From Roridomyces roridus (Eukaryota > Basidiomycota > Agaricomycetes > Agaricales > Mycenaceae): a stretch of 64,000 nt of DNA. The position numbers and the translations under genes were made by a program. Position 1 is the stretch's first letter. Every line of letters begins with the position of its first letter. The stretch covers positions 2,356,001 to 2,420,000 of the forward strand of contig JARKIF010000007.1 of the NCBI GenBank assembly GCA_029378245.1, in the 5' to 3' direction. Of the stretch, positions 43,401 through 52,513 are shown in pieces. The notes below the pieces were generated by a model, which was given only the letters and a program-made list of their open reading frames with translations, searched no databases and was not told the origin of the DNA.

Positions 43401-44436
43401 TATCGTTGACGCGCGGTGTGCACTTTCGCGCTACTTGGAAGCGCGTGGGTTGAGGAAGCAGAACGCCAAGACCATCGGAATGTTCTTGCTTGAGGAGGTG
43501 ATTTGCCGATGGGGTTGTCCACAGTGGATTGTCACCGACAATGGGACTCCCTTTGTAGCTGCAATGGAATGGTTGAAATCGAAGTACGGAATCAAGGGTA
43601 TTCGAATATCACCATACCATTCACAGTCAAATGGCGTTGTCGAACGGGGTCACTGGGACATTCGTCAGTCGCTCTACAAGGCCACGGGCGGGAATTTGAA
43701 GCAATGGTACTATTTCCTGCATCAAGTGTTATGGGCCGACAGAATCACGACTCGGCGTGGAATGGGTTGCTCACCGTACTTTGCGGTGTGTGGCGCCCAT
43801 CCCATACTACCGTTGGACGTTGCGGAAGCCACCTGGTTAGCCGAGTATCCAGACAGGTTGGTGTCGACGGATGAGTTGATTGGACTACGTGCGCGTGCAC
43901 TTGCCAAGCACGCAGCTCACGTCGAACAGCTGCGAGAGAAAATGCATGCTATCAAACAAAAGTCAGCCGACGAATACGCAGAAAAACACAAACAAAAGAT
44001 CAAGGACTACGTCTTTGAATCCGGAGACGTAGTGCTCGTACGCAACACGGTTGACGAGGGAGCTGTCAGTGGCAGAAACCGCGATCGCTGGTGGGGACCA
44101 TTGGTGGTTGTACGGCGTACTCAAGGAGGCGCGTACATTGTTTGTGAATTGAACGGGGCTGTATGGCAGAAGAAGATCGGAAAATTCAGAGTCATCCCAT
44201 ACGAGCAGCGCAAGAAGCTCACGTTGGGACCCAGGATCGAAGAATTGATCGATATTTCGAAACGCACTCTGGACGAGTTGGAAGCCGAGCCAGAGGAAAC
44301 ATACGACGGCAAAGACTTGCAGTTCGATGGAGTTCGCCTCGCTCAGGACTCGAATAGCTCGGACGATGAACAAGAGCCCGAGGATGAAGATATCTCTTCA
44401 GAGGCAGGCTTCTCAGACGAGGCACGGGAGTTGTGA
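40444..44436 (+). CDS. pol: Pol polyprotein: reverse transcriptase, RNase H, integrase
   Basis: 1330 residues from ATG 40444. Approximate order: an N-terminal region with a Cys cluster (C-S-C-C, near 120); reverse transcriptase 270-490 with C-L-D-L-F-S-G-Y-D and catalytic Y-I-D-D near 415; RNase H 585-705 (D-T-S, R-E-L-Y, E-M-D-A-K, P-D-G-L-S); an acidic linker 710-840; integrase from 900 with H-x3-H and C-x2-C zinc ligands (909, 913, 944, 947); and the D-D-E triad near 974, 1033 and 1068. The tail has R-W-W-G-P-L-V-V-V, a GPY/F-like module, and ends acidic without an obvious chromodomain. It is in the -1 frame relative to the protease ORF, so it is made by a second slip or by re-initiation at TGATG. 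All catalytic residues seen are intact. Confidence 0.96.
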   Translation: MERGQGEEIGVLIGFDEHQNARIERIYEPRGGKMNQERIIEAYVAASDDVPELQDDLPALTLFHSYRTQEIQDVDGVPYKVFSNVLQEATKRRRRKYRIRQDRHDTRTSHFAEPDVRCSCCQSVDFISQDEQEDQTALVSEEVAVYAGKKYKPVGLKVRPVYTELPDKYRIKREIKGDPLAGMPTLSEKPQDFEPTARYTQERKDEMEARHSGFLQPEELKLMHELVGNHEQAFAWTDDERGSFRHDFFPPVEFPLVEHETWVERSIPIPRGQLSEFCKIIKRRLDAGVYEPSNASYRSKFFGVLKKDGKSIRLVHALEPLNAVTIAHSGLPPATEELANHFAGRACGGCLDLFSGYDHRDIAEGSRDFTTFQTPFGALRLVKLPQGWTNSVPIFHDDVTYILRDEIPHVTMPYIDDVPIRGPGSRYELPDGTCESIPGNPGIRRFVWEYFQDLNRIVQRIKYCGGTFSGSKSVLCAGEFHVVGHVCSFEGRKPDTDRIGVILRWGPLKDVSEVRRFLGTVGVLRMFIKNYALLTRPIQKLTRKDVEFEWGPAQELAMEKLKTALGVAPCLKPLNYEWDSDIVLAVDTSWMAVGIQIYQVDPQDPRRRYYAKFASITLNRREAEFSQPKRELYGLKRALEAMQYWLLGCRRLVVEMDAKYIQGMLNNPGMGPNATINRWIEQILMFSFKLKHVKGTTFPPDGLSRREYQPGDEMWPDDEDDGELNGPPELHPDWDYDADQPLEFDEFKHEIDTRGGYLQDISGCAVDTADLETELSLARDEAGSISKHVQDAYKAEGLIVPTYVQLESAEEGLLPSDEFRQDLENYDEEHRSAGAREQDERLVMVESWLKDPMVRPEGMQDDERYKRFVRYASKFFLKNERLYRRGNNSMHLLVVHKAERMYMMRAAHDALGHRGAFATKALLEQRFWWSDMESDVRWYVKTCHLCQKRQLAILKAPPMVSNTPSIFQKIHTDVMHMPEASNGCTYIVDARCALSRYLEARGLRKQNAKTIGMFLLEEVICRWGCPQWIVTDNGTPFVAAMEWLKSKYGIKGIRISPYHSQSNGVVERGHWDIRQSLYKATGGNLKQWYYFLHQVLWADRITTRRGMGCSPYFAVCGAHPILPLDVAEATWLAEYPDRLVSTDELIGLRARALAKHAAHVEQLREKMHAIKQKSADEYAEKHKQKIKDYVFESGDVVLVRNTVDEGAVSGRNRDRWWGPLVVVRRTQGGAYIVCELNGAVWQKKIGKFRVIPYEQRKKLTLGPRIEELIDISKRTLDELEAEPEETYDGKDLQFDGVRLAQDSNSSDDEQEPEDEDISSEAGFSDEAREL

Positions 44437-44719
44437 GTAGCCAAAACACAGCACTGATATTCAGGAGAGAGATACAGGGCATTGGAAAATATAGTACAGG
44501 ATCGTCCGGTCCATGCTATACCAAAAACAACATATAGTCAAGAAAATCAAGTGGCGATAGAAGGAGGGTATAAGTATCGTCCAAAATCCAAGAAAATGTC
44601 CGGCGTGATGAGCGTCAAGAAAAGATAGCAAAAGGGAGGTAGGAGAGAGTCCGTGGATGAGAGACAAAACGGCGGGGGCGCCGTTAGAGTCCAAGAAAAG
44701 GGGAAGGAACCCACATCCA

Positions 44720-46146
44720 TCAACGAATGCAGTCTTCGATGGAATGGGACGGGTCACCACAACGGAAGCAGTGATAGACAGGCCTGCCGGGACTCGAATA
44801 AGCATGGACTCGACAAGGAAAATGATAACAAAACAACTCACTTGTCACGGCGTGCTCTAGCTCGAGCCCTGCCCCGACGACCTGGACGGCCCCGACGACT
44901 GATGTTGACGACACAAGGCACGGATGCGCGAGCGGACGATGTCCCCTCGAAGTTGACAGACGTCGCGTCGGACGTCTTCCAACCGCTCACGCAGTTGTAG
45001 AAGACGCGTCGTGGTGGCGCGTGAGAGGGAGTTGGCTGCGGAATTGTTGAGAGGCGTGGGAAGAATGGCGGTGCGTGAAGGAACTGGCGCATGTGAGGGC
45101 GCGGCGATTGAGGTCGGAGGATAGCGTGAGGGTTTGCGCTGGCGGGACCGGCGGTTTCGACGTTGGACTGAGCGTGGAGGCGGCACGGCGTCTTGAGCTG
45201 GTATCCAGTACGGACGGGCTGAAGAAGAGTCAGTGGCTGGCATTAGCGGATAGCACAGCGACGCACCTGGAAGAGGGTGGGTGTACCGTCCGTCTCGTCC
45301 GACATGCTCAGGTTGAGTAGCATGGAGTCCAGCTCCGGAAGAGGTGAGAGCGGGGCTATAGGGTGCTGTCAGCAAGCGTAAGGAGGACGATGGAAGATGA
45401 AGAGGATGGTACTCACGAGAGGAAGGAGTCAGTTCGACACTGGGCTCGACCACAGGAGAAGGAGGGAAGATTGTGAATGGTGTTGGCGGCTGCGGCAAGA
45501 ATGAGCGTCACGAAAATAAACGGCAAGGAAAACACATACGCGGACAGGCGACGGAGCCAGGAGCTCAGCAGTATCCACCGACGGGGACGCGGCAGACACG
45601 AAGTTGGTCTCAACGACGGCAGGGGCCTGAAAAGATAATGAGCGACGGCTCACAATCAAAGGCAGAAACACCCACAGGTTCGTAAACGAAGACGGGTGCA
45701 GGGTGCGAAGGACGCTCGATGGAGGCAGCCTCGGAGGCAGACTCAGCGCGCCGACGAGCTTCGTACACAGCCTGGAGGTCTTGGACCTCGTGGACGAAGG
45801 CGTCCAGCGCCTGGAAAGCGGAACTGGGACTGAGATTGAGGGCGGCGTTGGTGGCGGCCGAGAGATTACGAAGGAGGATGAGAATTTCGGCGAGGGGGTC
45901 GAACAACGCGAAGGAGAGGAGATAGGGACGAAATAGGACCTGCGCATCGAGGTCAGCGACATCAGAAACCAAGCAGGACTGTCAACGCACCACAAATTGC
46001 GCCCCGCGCTCGTATAAGTCGACTCTGTCCTCGAGGTTGTTGAACGAGGCACTAAGGAGGTCGGCGCCGAACGAGAGAATACGGTCGATGTCCACCGGAG
46101 AAAGGTAGAGCTGGCGTTTATAGTCGTCGTTGGCGATGGAGGACAT
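44720..46146 (-). CDS. Antisense, intron-containing accessory gene inside the retrotransposon
   Basis: ATG 46146 starts M-S-S-I-A-N-D-D-Y-K. Exons 46146-45991, 45939-45676, 45626-45540, 45489-45417, 45365-45267 and 45218-44857 join across GT-AG introns of 51, 49, 50, 51 and 48 nt, giving 346 residues. The first three introns break the frame or hold a stop, so splicing is needed; the last two are in-frame and optional. The N-terminal third is helical with a hydrophobic stretch (L-L-S-F-A-L-F-D-P-L-A-E-I-L-I-L-L). The middle is Pro/Ser-rich. Then come a basic patch (R-R-N-R-R-S-R-Q-R-K) and a coil (L-L-Q-L-R-E-R-L-E-D-V-R-R-D-V). In another frame to 44720 lies C-F-R-C-G-D-P-S-H-S-I-E-D-C, a CCHC knuckle, reachable by alternative splicing. 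No family is recognised. Confidence 0.75.
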
Positions 46147-46251
46147 GGTGTAGGAGTGGGGTGGTTGTCGACTGAAGGGTGTTGGAGGTAAGCTGGATGC
46201 TTGTGGTACGGGAGAGAGGGTGGTTATGCTGAAGACGAGGGTTGGGGGAGG

Positions 46252-46295
46252 ATTTTATAGGTTTTCCGGGGACAATGGTCACTGGGAGTGACCAT
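46252..46295 (-). promoter_or_regulatory. TATA box and perfect inverted repeat before the antisense gene
   Basis: Read on the minus strand, CTATAAAATC (46252-46261) lies about 105 bp upstream of the ATG at 46146. Fourteen bases further upstream is ATGGTCACT-GGG-AGTGACCAT (46275-46295, plus strand), a perfect 9-bp inverted repeat with a 3-bp spacer, the form of a dimeric regulator site. Confidence 0.6.
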
Positions 46296-47051
46296 CGGTT
46301 GGAAGGGACTCGAAAGAGGGGGAATGCAAAGGAATGATGCAAATACCGGCGCACCGACAATGGAGTCGGAGTGCGCAACAATGCATCATCGGCGGGACGA
46401 CAATGGATTTTGGGAAGGAGTGGTGGCCAAACATCGGACCCACAATGAAGGTCCAGGTCCGTGCAAAAATTTTCTGGCCAGATTTGGATGCATAGCCCGG
46501 ATTCTCAGGAACGTGTCAGGCACGGCAACCAGTTTGGAGCGACGACCACCAAATCCAGCAAGAAAAGGATAAAAATAAATTTCCTGAATAAGGGCACAAC
46601 AACGAGGCAAGATAGGTCGACCGACTCGATTCCAGGGCGGTAGATACAACAGTCAGCCAGCCAGCATCAAGTACCCTGGAGGACTTATGTCGACAAATAG
46701 CGACTGGGTTTCATGGGCGATGAAGACCATAGCGCAAGAGATCAGTCGAAGGCCATGGAGCGCGCGGAGCAACAAGAGAAGTCGATAAAATTCGACGGAA
46801 TCCGATGGAAAGCCCAGGAAGGGTGCGGGATTGATGCGGCGATAAGGCGACATGAGGCCAAGGAATGCAAGCAGGAGCCACGTCAAGTTACAGGGGAGCC
46901 TCAGCAGCATCAGCGACGAGGAGGAGCAGCACAAGTGTGGTGGAGGAGACCAAGTCGGGCAGTGGCATGAGAAATCACGGAGATTTCGGAAATGCTGTGT
47001 GATTGACAGATTGGCAGAAGCCGAGTCTGACTGGGGACAGTCAGAAGCTGT
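46296..47051. other. Noncoding stretch of the retrotransposon before the polypurine tract
   Basis: No frame of note on either strand. It is purine-rich on the plus strand and includes distal promoter sequence of the antisense gene. Confidence 0.5.
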
Positions 47052-47063
47052 GAAAAAGGGAGA
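47052..47063 (+). other. Polypurine tract
   Basis: GAAAAAGGGAGA abuts the 3' LTR and would prime plus-strand DNA synthesis. Confidence 0.85.
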
Positions 47064-48039
47064 TGAAGAGCGGACGTACCGGGCATGCAGGGAAACTGGT
47101 TCAAGGCCCAGGTTTTTGCAAATTCCAGACATGAGTGCGGAACGAGGGTCGATGGTGAACACGTGATTGCCATCGGTGATGTGATCACGATATGATCAAC
47201 CATCACACCGTCAGGAGGGGTCGAACTCAACTCAAGGAGTTGAACTCGGGCAACGAGGCTCGGGAAATGACACACACCGAGGACGCGTCATAGACTCGGG
47301 CAACGAGGATGGACATGTGAGGGGTAGAGAGCCAATCAGGGCAAGCAAAGGGCGAGAGACCGAGATGCCCGAGATGCCCGAGGCATCGCCGTATCGGCCA
47401 GGAGGCGTAGTTGAGCTCGCGGGATAGTTCTCGAGAGCGAATTTGGGAACTCACCAGGTCAGGAGGGCTCGGGCAGGGTCAGGTGAAGAGGAATGAGGCT
47501 CGGGCTCGGGGTTGTACAAACAGGATGCCCGAGGTAAATAGTCGTAGTATAAAAGGGCCGACTACTTTTAGTGGTAGGTAGCAAATCACACGGGTTTAGC
47601 TCAGAGCAGATCACACGGGTCGGGCTCAGGGAACTTAACGGGATACGGGAACTTACGGAACGGAACGGATTAACGGAACGACTACGACAACGGAACGACA
47701 ACTTCGACTCTAGCACAGCTAGCCCACACTCATCCTCACCAGCTTACACTCTCACACGACGAACGGATTGGACTATCTGGATTGAAGGTATACGGAAGAT
47801 TTGATTTGCTGACTATTTGGATTTAGGATTCATTCGAGCCCAACGACTGCTTGTACGTACGGTGTCGAGCCCCATCTGAACAGATAAGGTCATATACTTT
47901 GACCCGAACCCCGAACAACATCAACGAATTAGTACGCACGCGCTTCACTCCTCGACATCACATTCAGCACCCTTCCATCACCTTGGTTTGGGATTTGGTT
48001 GGTTTTGATTTAGGTTGTGTTTCGTATCTACGCATTTCA
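47064..48039 (+). repeat. 3' LTR (976 bp)
   Basis: Same length as the 5' LTR with a constant offset of 10,625 bp. No difference was seen on reading both copies. It ends ACGCATTTCA at 48039, followed by the GCGG duplication. Confidence 0.95.
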
Positions 48040-48991
48040 GCGGTCCCGCCAATGGGGCGATGTAGAATTCGGGCTACCTTTTGCGACATTTCCCCTGCTC
48101 AACCTCGGGGACACCCTGTTGCCAAACCTGCGAAAAATCCATCTGGATGTTTTCTGTATGGAAGCAACGGACCCAGAGCCAGAGCTTATCCCGATTCGCA
48201 ACGCCCCGTTGCTTCGAGAGGCGTTGGTCGCGACTCCAGCGGAGCTCGAGCTTCCGTGGCATCAGTTGACCAGTCTCACGTTGGCCTGGAAGTCGCTTGC
48301 GGAGTGCCTCGCAATCTTGGCGTACTGCCCGCTTCTCCGGCATCTCGATGCTGGCGCTGGTACCTGGGGGACATTCGAAACGGAGCCAACCCTCATTACC
48401 CTGGCTCACCTCGAGTCATTCACGAATAGCTTCTCGGATAACACCCTACTGCAGTACCTCGTGCTGCCGCGCCTCGTGCAGCTGACTCTGAGCAGCGTCA
48501 GCCAGCCTGAGCACGCCGCGATGCTAGCTGCGTTCATGGAGCGCTCGAAATGTCATCTCCGGGAGTTCAACATACCCACCTCGCTCCCCACGTCCGAAAG
48601 CTTCCGCGACATCTTACTCGCTCTCCCGGACTCAATCGAGCACCTCCAAGTGACATGGGGGAATACGGACACGGCTGAACGTGTGTTTGCAGCACTGGAG
48701 GAAGTGGAAATCCTCCCGCGCCTCACTCATCTGGTCTTGCGAGGCTCTGCGCTGTTTCACAGCGCGTACCAAGCACTCGTGGACGCGTTGCGGGCCCGGG
48801 CTCAGTCAACCGCACATTTATCCGTCAGACTGTCGGCACGTCGGTATACCACTCCTTGGGGCGACCCAGCCCTTCCTTCGTCGGCGCAAATGGCTCAGAT
48901 ACGAGAGCTTGTTGAGGAAGGGATGAAGATGAGATTGAAGATCTCGGGGACGGTGGATAGTTTACCAGTCGTTTTCGACTGGACGTGGTGA
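48040..48991 (+). pseudogene. F-box gene F, 3' part (split by retrotransposon)
   Basis: After the GCGG duplication the F-box frame resumes at 48044 with S-R-Q-W-G-D-V-E-F-G-L-P and continues 315 codons of leucine-rich sequence to the family end E-G-M-K-M-R-L-K-I-S-G, then V-V-F-D-W-T-W and TGA 48989-48991. No stop or frameshift is seen, which agrees with a very recent insertion. A plus-strand transcript from the 3' LTR could read into it. Confidence 0.9.
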
Positions 48992-49109
48992 GTTTCTTAT
49001 ACGTTTCTGATGTTGCATCCTTCTAACAAAGTGTTTGTAGATGAGATGGATTGACGAGGAATATTTATACGACTATGTAGAATGGTATATGTGCTAATAT
49101 AGTTCGTCA

Positions 49110-50274
49110 CTACCGCCCCCGAGCGAACAAAATGAAAAAGAACACGAAGAGTGTCAACAACGCCCAATTATCGAGATCGTGCCTCTTTGATGCAGCGCCC
49201 ACAAGCGGTACAGCCATCCCAATAGTCTGATTCACGCAATCCAGCATCTTCGCGTCGATACCGTCCGGCAACGGCGTATCCGCTGTGGTATTGTCCGCCG
49301 CGAACACGGCAGAGTTGTTGTACCCATCGAGCGTCAGCGCAACACTGCTCGCGCGGTAGTACTGCACCGTCTCCTCGGGCTTGTTGTTGCTGATGTTGAA
49401 CTGCAACGCGACGGTGCTAGCGTTGGCGTCCGTCGTGATGCTCGAGGGGAGGAGGTACGCCGAGCAGTTGGACGAGACGGCGGCCATGAGGGAGAGGACG
49501 GTGGTGTTGTCTGAGATTACGCGGAGCGTCGTAGGTGGGGTGGTCGAGTTGGATTGCCAGGCGGCCGTGATCTGGGGACCCCCAGGGCGGGTGGTATTGT
49601 CGGGGTTGCCGTACTGCAGAGGAGATGAGAGAAATGATAAAACGGTGGCGCGATGCACGCACCTCGTGAGATTCGTCCAAGTACCCGCTCGCACCGTAGC
49701 CTATGGTGGTGCCCCAGACCAGCGGCCAGAAGTAGAAAGGGAAGCCGAGATTGGATACGCCACGACCGGAGTATCCGGGGTATCCACTCCCGTATGTGCT
49801 GAGATCCAATGTCAGTGAATATGTACAAGTATCGCGAGTGGCATGACTCACCGACTCCCCCAAATCTGATTGCGATTGCCGCCGCCTGGATGAAAATGTG
49901 AGTCGTCGAAACAATGTGCCAAAAAGAGATGCACCCTGACTCCTGCCTGCGAACGGCTGTCCACTCGGGATATTCGAGACTTTGCCGCCGCCAAAAGTGT
50001 AGCCGGTGACCTTCTGCGAGGAGCCTGCGATGGGGACGCTCTTGGTGGACCCGCCGGGACGTGAGCTAGAGGAGCTCGAGCCGGACCTTGACGAGCCTGA
50101 ACTAGACGAGCCTGACCTTGACGAGCCAGAGCTGGAACTGCCTTTCCCAGAGCTGGAACTGCTGCCTTTCCCGGCAGAACTTGAAGACCCGCCGCCTTTC
50201 CCGCCCGAGCTAGCGCCTCCACCTTTTCTGCGGACCAGAGTTTCGTGGAGTTCGGTGATGAATGGAACATACAT
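49110..50274 (-). CDS. Ser/Gly-rich membrane-anchored surface protein
   Basis: Four exons (50274-49935, 49885-49852, 49798-49663, 49613-49110) give 337 residues; introns are 49-53 nt. The first 110 residues are a low-complexity Ser/Gly tract with Lys/Arg, built of G-K-G-S-S-S-S and S-R-S-G-S-S-S-S units. Then come F-Y-F-W-P-L-V-W-G-T-T-I-G-Y-G-A, Y-G-N-P-D-N-T-T-R-P-G-G and several N-x-T/S sites, the block V-Q-Y-Y-R-A-S-S-V-A-L-T-L-D-G-Y-N-N, and a hydrophobic tail (A-L-L-T-L-F-V-F-F-F-I-L-F-A) ending in basic residues. I recognise the block from other mushroom hypothetical proteins without a known role. The glycosylation sites and tail suggest a cell-surface or secretory membrane location. 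Confidence 0.85.
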
Positions 50275-50883
50275 AGTGGAAGGGATGAGGGGTAAGTGAG
50301 ACGGCGGGCGGGTGGATCCGGTCTTTTATATAAGCGGGTGAAAAGGGGCGAGCGCGCACAGCTTTTGCATGCGAAAGGGGGGATTTACCTTTTAGGTGGG
50401 CGAAGGCGATGCGCGAACAATTGCAAATGTAATTGGTCACGGGAAGCCGAATAGGGTGGTCCTCGATTGACATGCAGTGGCAAAGCTGTATGAATGCAGA
50501 TAATCATATGGACTTCAATACAGCATGAGGAGAATGGAGACGATGTGTAATTAGGCGCCAAAGAGACGCCTGAACCAGTGGCTGCCAGCAGCCGAATTCC
50601 AATATGACTCGGTTTAAGGAGGTTGCAGTGCGCCGGTGCCGCTGGCTTCCCTGGGCGTAAAGATGGTGTAGTATCAGTCATCACAGGTCCGAGTATATTG
50701 AGCAAATATTGGAACACATTTCGATTCGATTCTGAACAGCTTCATCCAGTGTTCTCTTGGTGTCCTCACATCGTATCGAACAAACTAGACAGGCGGTTCA
50801 ATTACACCAATTCACGGGGTAAGATGTGCATATAGGCTAGATTCGCCATAAATAAAAGTGGGAGTCGCGACAACCGTCTATGC
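50275..50883. other. Intergenic region
   Basis: No exon recognised. The left end is the promoter of the Ser/Gly-rich gene, with a TATA-like TTTTATATAAG near 50323-50333 (plus-strand reading). Confidence 0.45.
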
Positions 50884-51259
50884 CTAATCCGCATCAACAG
50901 CCTCCTTGAACTCCTTCGTCTTGATACTCCGCCATTCGATCATGAGCGAGCTGACCGATGACAGACAGGAAAGTACGAATGCGACGTATAATGTTGCCAT
51001 GATCGCCTGTAGACGGTGAGACGACCAACGAAGGAAAGAGTCTAGATCTGGAACAACTCACCTTGTTGTAAACACCGAGTATACTGTTCAGTATGAATAC
51101 AGAAAGGCAGAGAGCGAATACAAGGAGGACGAACCTGATGCCCTCTGCAGCTCCACCGGTCGGAGACGGTGGTGTCCCTTCCGACACCATCAAAACGGGC
51201 TCCTCGTCGGGTACCAGAAGGTCCTTGTTCTTGATGGGGTGCAAGGGGATGCCGTTCAT
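50884..51259 (-). CDS. Small two-TM membrane protein
   Basis: Two exons (51259-51062 and 51006-50884) with a 55-nt intron (gtgagt...cag) give 106 residues. The start M-N-G-I-P-L-H-P-I-K is followed by an acidic/Pro stretch and two hydrophobic helices: F-V-L-L-V-F-A-L-C-L-S-V-F-I-L-N at about 43-64 and A-T-L-Y-V-A-F-V-L-S-C-L near 70-88. The tail is charged (E-W-R-S-I-K-T-K-E-F-K-E-A). No family is recognised. Clean splicing and two TM segments support a real gene. Confidence 0.65.
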
Positions 51260-51562
51260 GGGCGGTTGGTCGTCGTCGTGGTCGTCGTGCAGCGACGCTC
51301 TGCTGGCAGTCCCAGTGAGAAGACATAATAAGTAAAGCTGGACGGGAACGAAAGAGACATGCCGCAGAGCTTCAATTTAGACTAGATCTCTTCACGTTTC
51401 GATAGTGAAGCTCGAACTTGCCTGTGAGTGCTTCCAGTTGGTTACAAACGAAGGGTAGCAAATCGGCTGCAAAAATTGTCTTGTAAAAGCAAGACCGACC
51501 CGGAAAGCAGCTGTTACTAGACCAAATAAGGCGAACAGATTTGCAACAGATCCATAATTGAA
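51260..51562. other. Intergenic region
   Basis: No exon recognised; it holds the promoter of the small membrane protein and ends at the HINE-like element. Confidence 0.4.
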
Positions 51563-52513
51563 TCCATAGCGGTGCAAGCACCGTTCCCCTACTCTGGTTT
51601 CACGTCGGATCAGTACGGTATCGGTAGCGGCGGCAAGCGCCATCCCCTACTCTGCCGGGCACGGTTGCAATGATAAATTCGGCAATGTTTCTCCATCTAC
51701 CCTCAGAGTCATAAGCTCTCAATTGTTGCCCCCGCCGAGGTCAAATCTATATGGTATCACTGCTCAAGTCTACTTCCAAAGTCGAAGCTAGCACTTTTTT
51801 GATCAAATCAAAGGGCAATCATTTTTGTTCAGCTCGTGCAGAGCTTGTTTCCTGCAATATCCCCCTCAAACTTTCTGGACCCTCAACATTCCATGAATTT
51901 AACTGCAGTTTAGTAGTGCCGGTGGCTTCTCCGAGTTGGTCATCCACAATTGAACCTGGAATCTGACTCGGTTTTGTAGGTTCGGAATAAGCCTGCCAAA
52001 TTTCCCGGCCATGATCAAGCGACCCGAGGCTGCCATGCTGAGACTGCCGATGCAGCCGATGATGGTCCCTGCCGCAGTGCCGATTTCTGGCACAACATTG
52101 AAGGTATGGATGGGGCTACGTGGTCTCATGAGGTCATTCATCATGATTTGACAAGGATCTTCTGATGGGGATGGCTTTGGCGGGAGATCAAGCGTTTCAC
52201 GCCCACAGAAACCCTTCTCTGCTACGCTAGAGTAGGGGACATCACAATGAATTTGATTGCCGGTGCATTTTCCGGGGGCAGTTTGTGGGTCGTAACCAGT
52301 TTGCACTGTGATGTATCTGCAGCAAAAGAAATCTCACTTGCGAAGTTTCGCTTGAGTTCGGAGTAAGTATCCGGAACAATGTGCGGGTCATCATCATGTG
52401 GGGCATGTTCTCACCTAATCGCAATGTGGTCAAAATCATGATTTGATGGCACACACTTGGCAGGAGCTCATGCATTCAGCCCTACAGAACCCTCCTCTTG
52501 ACAGAGTAGGGGA
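51563..52513. mobile_element. Helentron/HINE-like element copy 2 (empty hAT site)
   Basis: Same ends as copy 1 at 30587: TCCATAGCGG with the CGGTGC-AA-GCACCG hairpin and CCCCTACTCTG on the left, CAGAGTAGGGG then A on the right. The last about 130 bp match copy 1 closely (for example ATGATTTGATGGCACACACT), while the interior differs in length and sequence. A second, degenerate copy of the left-end motif occurs at about 51625-51650 (GGCGGCAAGCGCC then CCCCTACTCTG). Its TACAGAAC site is not interrupted. No coding frame is seen. Confidence 0.6.

Larger units (their letters stand above)
36439..48039 (+). mobile_element. Ty3-type LTR retrotransposon, 11.6 kb, very young
   Basis: Two 976-bp LTRs (36439-37414, 47064-48039) appear identical base for base, begin TG and end CA. 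The 4-bp duplication GCGG lies at 36435-36438 and 48040-48043. Order: LTR, primer-binding site, gag, separate protease ORF, pol (RT, RNase H, integrase), an antisense intron-bearing gene, polypurine tract, LTR. RT before integrase places it in Ty3/Gypsy (Metaviridae) rather than Copia. All three sense ORFs are free of stops, so the copy may be autonomous. It sits inside F-box gene F in the same orientation. Confidence 0.95.
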
